A stretch of DNA of 16,708 bases, taken from positions 1 through 16,708 of the forward strand of contig DNBB01000027.1 of the NCBI GenBank assembly GCA_003484685.1, read 5' to 3'. Source of the DNA: Candidatus Babelota bacterium. Its GTDB lineage: Bacteria > Babelota > Babeliae > Babelales > Babelaceae. The position numbers and the translations under genes are program-made. How positions within the stretch are numbered: position 1 is the first letter of the stretch; each line of letters starts with the position of its first letter. The notes beneath the pieces are model-generated. The model was given only the letters and a program-made list of their open reading frames with translations. It was not told where the DNA came from and did not search any database. Positions 14,250 through 16,708 of this stretch are shown in pieces.

Positions 14250-14664
14250 ATGCTATTTTCTCTACGCAAATTCTTTTTTCTTTTCACGATACTTTACAGC
14301 CACCTTGTACCTTTACAAGGCAAAGAAACAAAATTACACGTACTTCCAGAAGAAATAAAAGAAGTAACCACCGCATCAAAAAGCTACATATTTACCGGAG
14401 AAGAGCTAACCGAAATCAAGTCCATCGCAACCCATATTCAAAGGTTTATTGAAGAAGAAGGCCCATAATCGGCACTGAATCGTCTCATGCCACGCTACAA
14501 AAAAGGTTTAAAAGCAGCCCCGCAAGAATTGGTTGTGCCGTACTTGAAGAAACCGAAAAATTAATCGGGAAAGGGCATCTCGCTTTTTAGGATTCTCAGT
14601 CATATTCATAAATCCAGGGTTTAAAACATACCCATCAAGCTTTTATTTCACAGCAGTTGGATGA
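14250..14664 (+). pseudogene. Remnant of a third fibre-like gene, N- and C-terminus joined with the body deleted
   Basis: ATG 14250 (GGAG 6 nt upstream) opens a signal peptide (LRKFFFLFTILYSHL) and a helical domain that lines up with the protein starting at 14821: LHVLPEEIKEVTTASKSYIF against LQILPQEVQEVVTSSKTYLF. The frame hits TAA at 14466-14468, yet the homology continues in frame past the stop (LNRLMPRYKKGLKAAPQELV against LDQLLSRYEQGFKTAPQELV). A 1-nt deletion near 14538-14542 then moves it to another frame (VLEETEKLIGKGHLAF), which ends in TAG at 14588. From 14593 a third frame encodes SVIFINPGFKTYPSSFYFTA and stops at 14664; this resembles the last residues of the 9619 protein (SIYVVIPGVGGYDKAFNFIA; 8 identities in 22 positions). 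So the entire repeat body is missing. A short 72-residue exported peptide could still be made from 14250-14468. Confidence 0.8.
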
Positions 14665-14681
14665 CCCAAAAACCTTCAAAC

Positions 14682-14707
14682 CGGGGGATGTGATATCATA
14701 TCCCCCG
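14682..14707. repeat. 26-bp near-perfect palindrome after the fibre pseudogene
   Basis: CGGGGGAT pairs with ATCCCCCG around TGATATCA; the only imperfection is one G-T pair, which a hairpin RNA would tolerate. It starts 18 nt after the pseudogene's last stop. No T-tract follows on the plus strand, so it may be a decayed terminator, an operator near the next promoter, or another kind of hairpin. Confidence 0.5.
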
Positions 14708-14744
14708 AGCAAAACCCTCCCCTGCAAACCCCAAAAAACAGCTA

Positions 14745-14774
14745 TGGACTTTTTCAATTAGAGATGTGTATAGT
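14745..14774 (+). promoter_or_regulatory. Putative promoter of the 14821 gene
   Basis: TGGACT (14745-14750; four of six matches to TTGACA), an 18-nt spacer and TATAGT (14769-14774). Expected transcription start is near 14781, about 40 nt before ATG 14821. Assigned by eye. Confidence 0.45.
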
Positions 14775-14820
14775 GGGCAAAGGTAGCTATTAACGTCTAT
14801 TTTTTTCAAGGAGAGATTGT

Positions 14821-16708
14821 ATGCGGAAAGTCTTATTACAGCTCTTTTTCATGCTCACCCTACTCGGGTCAAGCCTTTACTCACTGTGTGGAGAAGAATC
14901 ACAACTACAAATACTTCCTCAAGAAGTACAAGAAGTTGTCACTTCATCAAAAACCTATCTATTTATTGGAGAAGAATTAACCCAAATCAAATCTATTATT
15001 GCTCAAGCACGCGCACTCACCGAAGATGCCGGTACTGCTAACTCATTAGACCAATTACTCAGCCGCTACGAGCAGGGCTTTAAGACCGCCCCCCAGGAGC
15101 TTGTAGTCTCTGCTCTTGAAGAAGCAGAATCGCTTATCGAAAAAGGACACGAATCATTCAATGACGAACAGCTAGGCCAGATATCAGATAGTTTTGCCAA
15201 ATGTTGTAAGCAAATTGATGATGGCGAGTTGCTCATCTCAGTCAACAAAAATGCCACCCGCAGCCCCCGCGATCCACAAGCACCTGGTGGTACACCCGGC
15301 CTTCCTGCAGCCGAAGCTGGCACCTTAGTCCCAACCAATGAGCCATCAAAAGATCTGTTTGTAGAAAATGATCTAACTGTTGGCGGCAACATGATAATTC
15401 AAGGTGATACACACTACGCCGGTAATGTTGAAATTGATGGAACATTAACCGTAGATTTAGCAACAACACTGAACAGTACGCTCTTAGTAGTCGGCGAAAC
15501 AACTCTTACTGATACACTTTACCCAATAACGGGTATTGAAGCCGGACCTTCGGGCATTCTTAATATCGGTGTTACCGATGATACTGATACCCTCAATCTT
15601 GGTACCGCAGCTGCAGTACAAGCCGTTAATATCGGCACCGGTGCAGGCGTAACAACTATCAATCTCGGTGGAGCAGGCGACACGGTAAATGTCTTTGGTG
15701 CGCTTAACTACATTCAAGTTGATGATCTTCAGGTAAAAGACAAAAATATCATCATCAATAAAGATGGCGTTGCAGGGTCTGCTGACTTAGCAGGAATTAA
15801 CATCGAAGAAGATGGTTCAATTACCGGGTATATGCGCACCAATGCTGACCGCAGTGGCATCGAGCTCAAAGCACCTGGCCGACAAGGTGTTGTTGCTATC
15901 AAACCACATGTAACCACCGCAAGTGGCGAAAATTTCGAACTCACCGTCGAAGGAGAACGCCTCATCACCGAACGTGACTGGGAAGACATATTCGTTGGTC
16001 GAGGAGCCGGTAATACGACGATGACTGGAACGCGCAACTATGGACTCGGCGCAAGCACCTTACAGTCTTTGACTACCGGCACGGGCAACGTTGGCATCGG
16101 CCACGCAGCTCTCGCTGATGTATGGAGCGGCAGTAACAACATCTGTATTGGCAATGAATCCGGCAACGATATTGCAACGGGTAGCTCTAATATCGCTATC
16201 GGCAGCCTTGCCCTACGCACAGCCTCTGTAGCATCTTTCAATACTGCTGTTGGCTCAGGAGCGCTACAATTAGCGGAAAATGATGAAAACAGTGCATTTG
16301 GAGCAAGCGCATTAACCAATCTAGGTTCTGGAACCCAGAACGCTGGTATTGGTAACGGGGCCCTGCTCAACGCAACTACAGGCTCACGCAACGCTGCTCT
16401 CGGATACCTCGCAGGATCCAGCCAAACAACAGGCGGTAACAATATCTATATCGGTGCTCGTCAATTAGGCATAGGTGGAGAAGCCGGGGTCATACGAATT
16501 GGAACACATAACGATGCAGATGCATCCGTTAGCACCGACTGCTACATCGAAGGCATAACCGGTCAGGCAACTGCAGCAACTGCAAACGTCGCCCTTATCG
16601 ACACCAACTCCAAGCTAGGTACCTCTGCAACAACTTCTGCAACCGTAAACACGCCAAGCTTTACTGTCAACAACAGCTTAGGAGCAGCAACATTAAACCT
16701 GCAAGACA
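14821..16708 (+). CDS. Exported modular fibre/adhesin-like protein, 3' end outside window
   Basis: At least 629 codons are open with no stop before the right edge. ATG 14821 has AAGGAG 7 nt upstream. Order: signal sequence (VLLQLFFMLTLLGSSLYSL), a helical domain to about residue 140 (probable coiled coil, with QELVVSALEEAESLIEKG), a Pro/Gly-rich linker (about 141-176), short beta strands (DLTVGGNMIIQGDTHYAGN), the LNIGT module (about 225-378), ten YadA/Hia-type head motifs (about 389-550), the closing unit NIYIGARQLG...IRIGT...CYIEGI, and VALIDTNSKLGTS leading to new strands. The N-terminal domain differs completely from that of the 9619 protein but matches the pseudogene between them, so the three are members of one locus with exchangeable parts. 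A trimeric surface or secreted fibre is the likely form; the ligand is unknown. Confidence 0.85.
   Translation, partial: MRKVLLQLFFMLTLLGSSLYSLCGEESQLQILPQEVQEVVTSSKTYLFIGEELTQIKSIIAQARALTEDAGTANSLDQLLSRYEQGFKTAPQELVVSALEEAESLIEKGHESFNDEQLGQISDSFAKCCKQIDDGELLISVNKNATRSPRDPQAPGGTPGLPAAEAGTLVPTNEPSKDLFVENDLTVGGNMIIQGDTHYAGNVEIDGTLTVDLATTLNSTLLVVGETTLTDTLYPITGIEAGPSGILNIGVTDDTDTLNLGTAAAVQAVNIGTGAGVTTINLGGAGDTVNVFGALNYIQVDDLQVKDKNIIINKDGVAGSADLAGINIEEDGSITGYMRTNADRSGIELKAPGRQGVVAIKPHVTTASGENFELTVEGERLITERDWEDIFVGRGAGNTTMTGTRNYGLGASTLQSLTTGTGNVGIGHAALADVWSGSNNICIGNESGNDIATGSSNIAIGSLALRTASVASFNTAVGSGALQLAENDENSAFGASALTNLGSGTQNAGIGNGALLNATTGSRNAALGYLAGSSQTTGGNNIYIGARQLGIGGEAGVIRIGTHNDADASVSTDCYIEGITGQATAATANVALIDTNSKLGTSATTSATVNTPSFTVNNSLGAATLNLQD
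15494..15954 (+). repeat. LNIGT module, copy in the 14821 protein
   Basis: Encodes LYPITGIEAGPSG, GILNIGVTDDTDTLNLGTAA, NIGTGAGVTTINLGGAGDT, DDLQVKDKNIIINKDG, IEEDGSITGYMRT and KAPGRQGVVAI. Each piece has its counterpart in the same order at 11263-11760 in the 9619 gene, so the module is paralogous between the two proteins. Confidence 0.72.
15985..16470 (+). repeat. Head-repeat block in the 14821 protein (10 YadA/Hia-like motifs)
   Basis: Motifs in order: DIFVG, NYGLG, NVGIG, NICIG, NIAIG, NTAVG, NSAFG, NAGIG, NAALG, NIYIG, with spacers such as LQSLTTGTG and LLNATTGSR. Most similar in layout to block 2 of the 9619 protein, including the initial [DN]-[IL]-FVGR-x-AGN and the closing NIYIG-x-RQLG. 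Confidence 0.8.

Noticed and set aside
14250..14468. The 72-residue ORF as an intact independent small gene
   Set aside because: Homology to the 14821 protein continues straight past the stop codon, so it is better explained as the front of a broken gene, although the short product may still be made.
9619..16708. A prophage tail-fibre region
   Set aside because: No capsid, terminase, baseplate, integrase or lysis gene is nearby, and the proteins carry signal peptides, which phage fibres do not.

Overview
The window reads as a piece of a bacterial chromosome with standard genetic code and good Shine-Dalgarno sites. It mixes divergent core housekeeping genes (a MurE-type ligase, AGCS symporter, RuvX, TsaB, RsmE, GpmI) with many signal-peptide-bearing proteins of unknown function and very long modular, repeat-rich surface or fibre-like proteins. 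That mixture, plus eroded motifs in several housekeeping enzymes, suggests a host-associated lineage such as Candidatus Dependentiae (TM6/Babeliae). This placement is inferred from style, not from a marker gene. No tRNA, rRNA, CRISPR array, transposase or integrase was seen.

Layout. Positions 1-1983 (minus strand) hold an AGCS-type sodium:amino-acid symporter overlapping by 8 nt a MurE-like Mur ligase that runs off the left edge. Positions 2080-3555 (plus) hold ruvX, a 59-residue zinc-ribbon protein with a very strong ribosome binding site, and tsaB 5 nt after it. Position 3714 starts a small secreted protein with a good promoter. rsmE lies on the minus strand (4298-5038). After a 303-nt gap with a second TTGACA-type promoter come two exported proteins in an operon (5342-7127), ended by a 32-bp perfect palindrome and T-rich tract. 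A small acidic exported protein on the minus strand (7218-7589) then faces a small exported protein (7658-8125) that overlaps gpmI (8091-9545).

The right half (9619-16708) is a locus of fibre-like exported proteins. The 1526-residue protein at 9619-14199 has three copies of an 'LTLP...AGTNGYALTT...G' plus 'GTNDAY.LNLET' unit, an 'LNIGT' module, two blocks of YadA/Hia-type head repeats (N-[IVT]-A-[IV]-G) and a distinct C-terminal beta-rich domain. The protein starting at 14821 has an unrelated helical N-terminus but shares the 'LNIGT' and head-repeat modules, and runs off the right edge. Between them (14250-14664) is a wrecked third copy: its N-terminus matches the 14821 protein, its last ~22 residues match the end of the 9619 protein, and the repeat body between them is gone.

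The most notable observations are this deletion-type pseudogene, the modular shuffling of the fibre proteins, a related membrane module carried by neighbouring exported proteins, and key-residue substitutions in RuvX, RsmE and the symporter.
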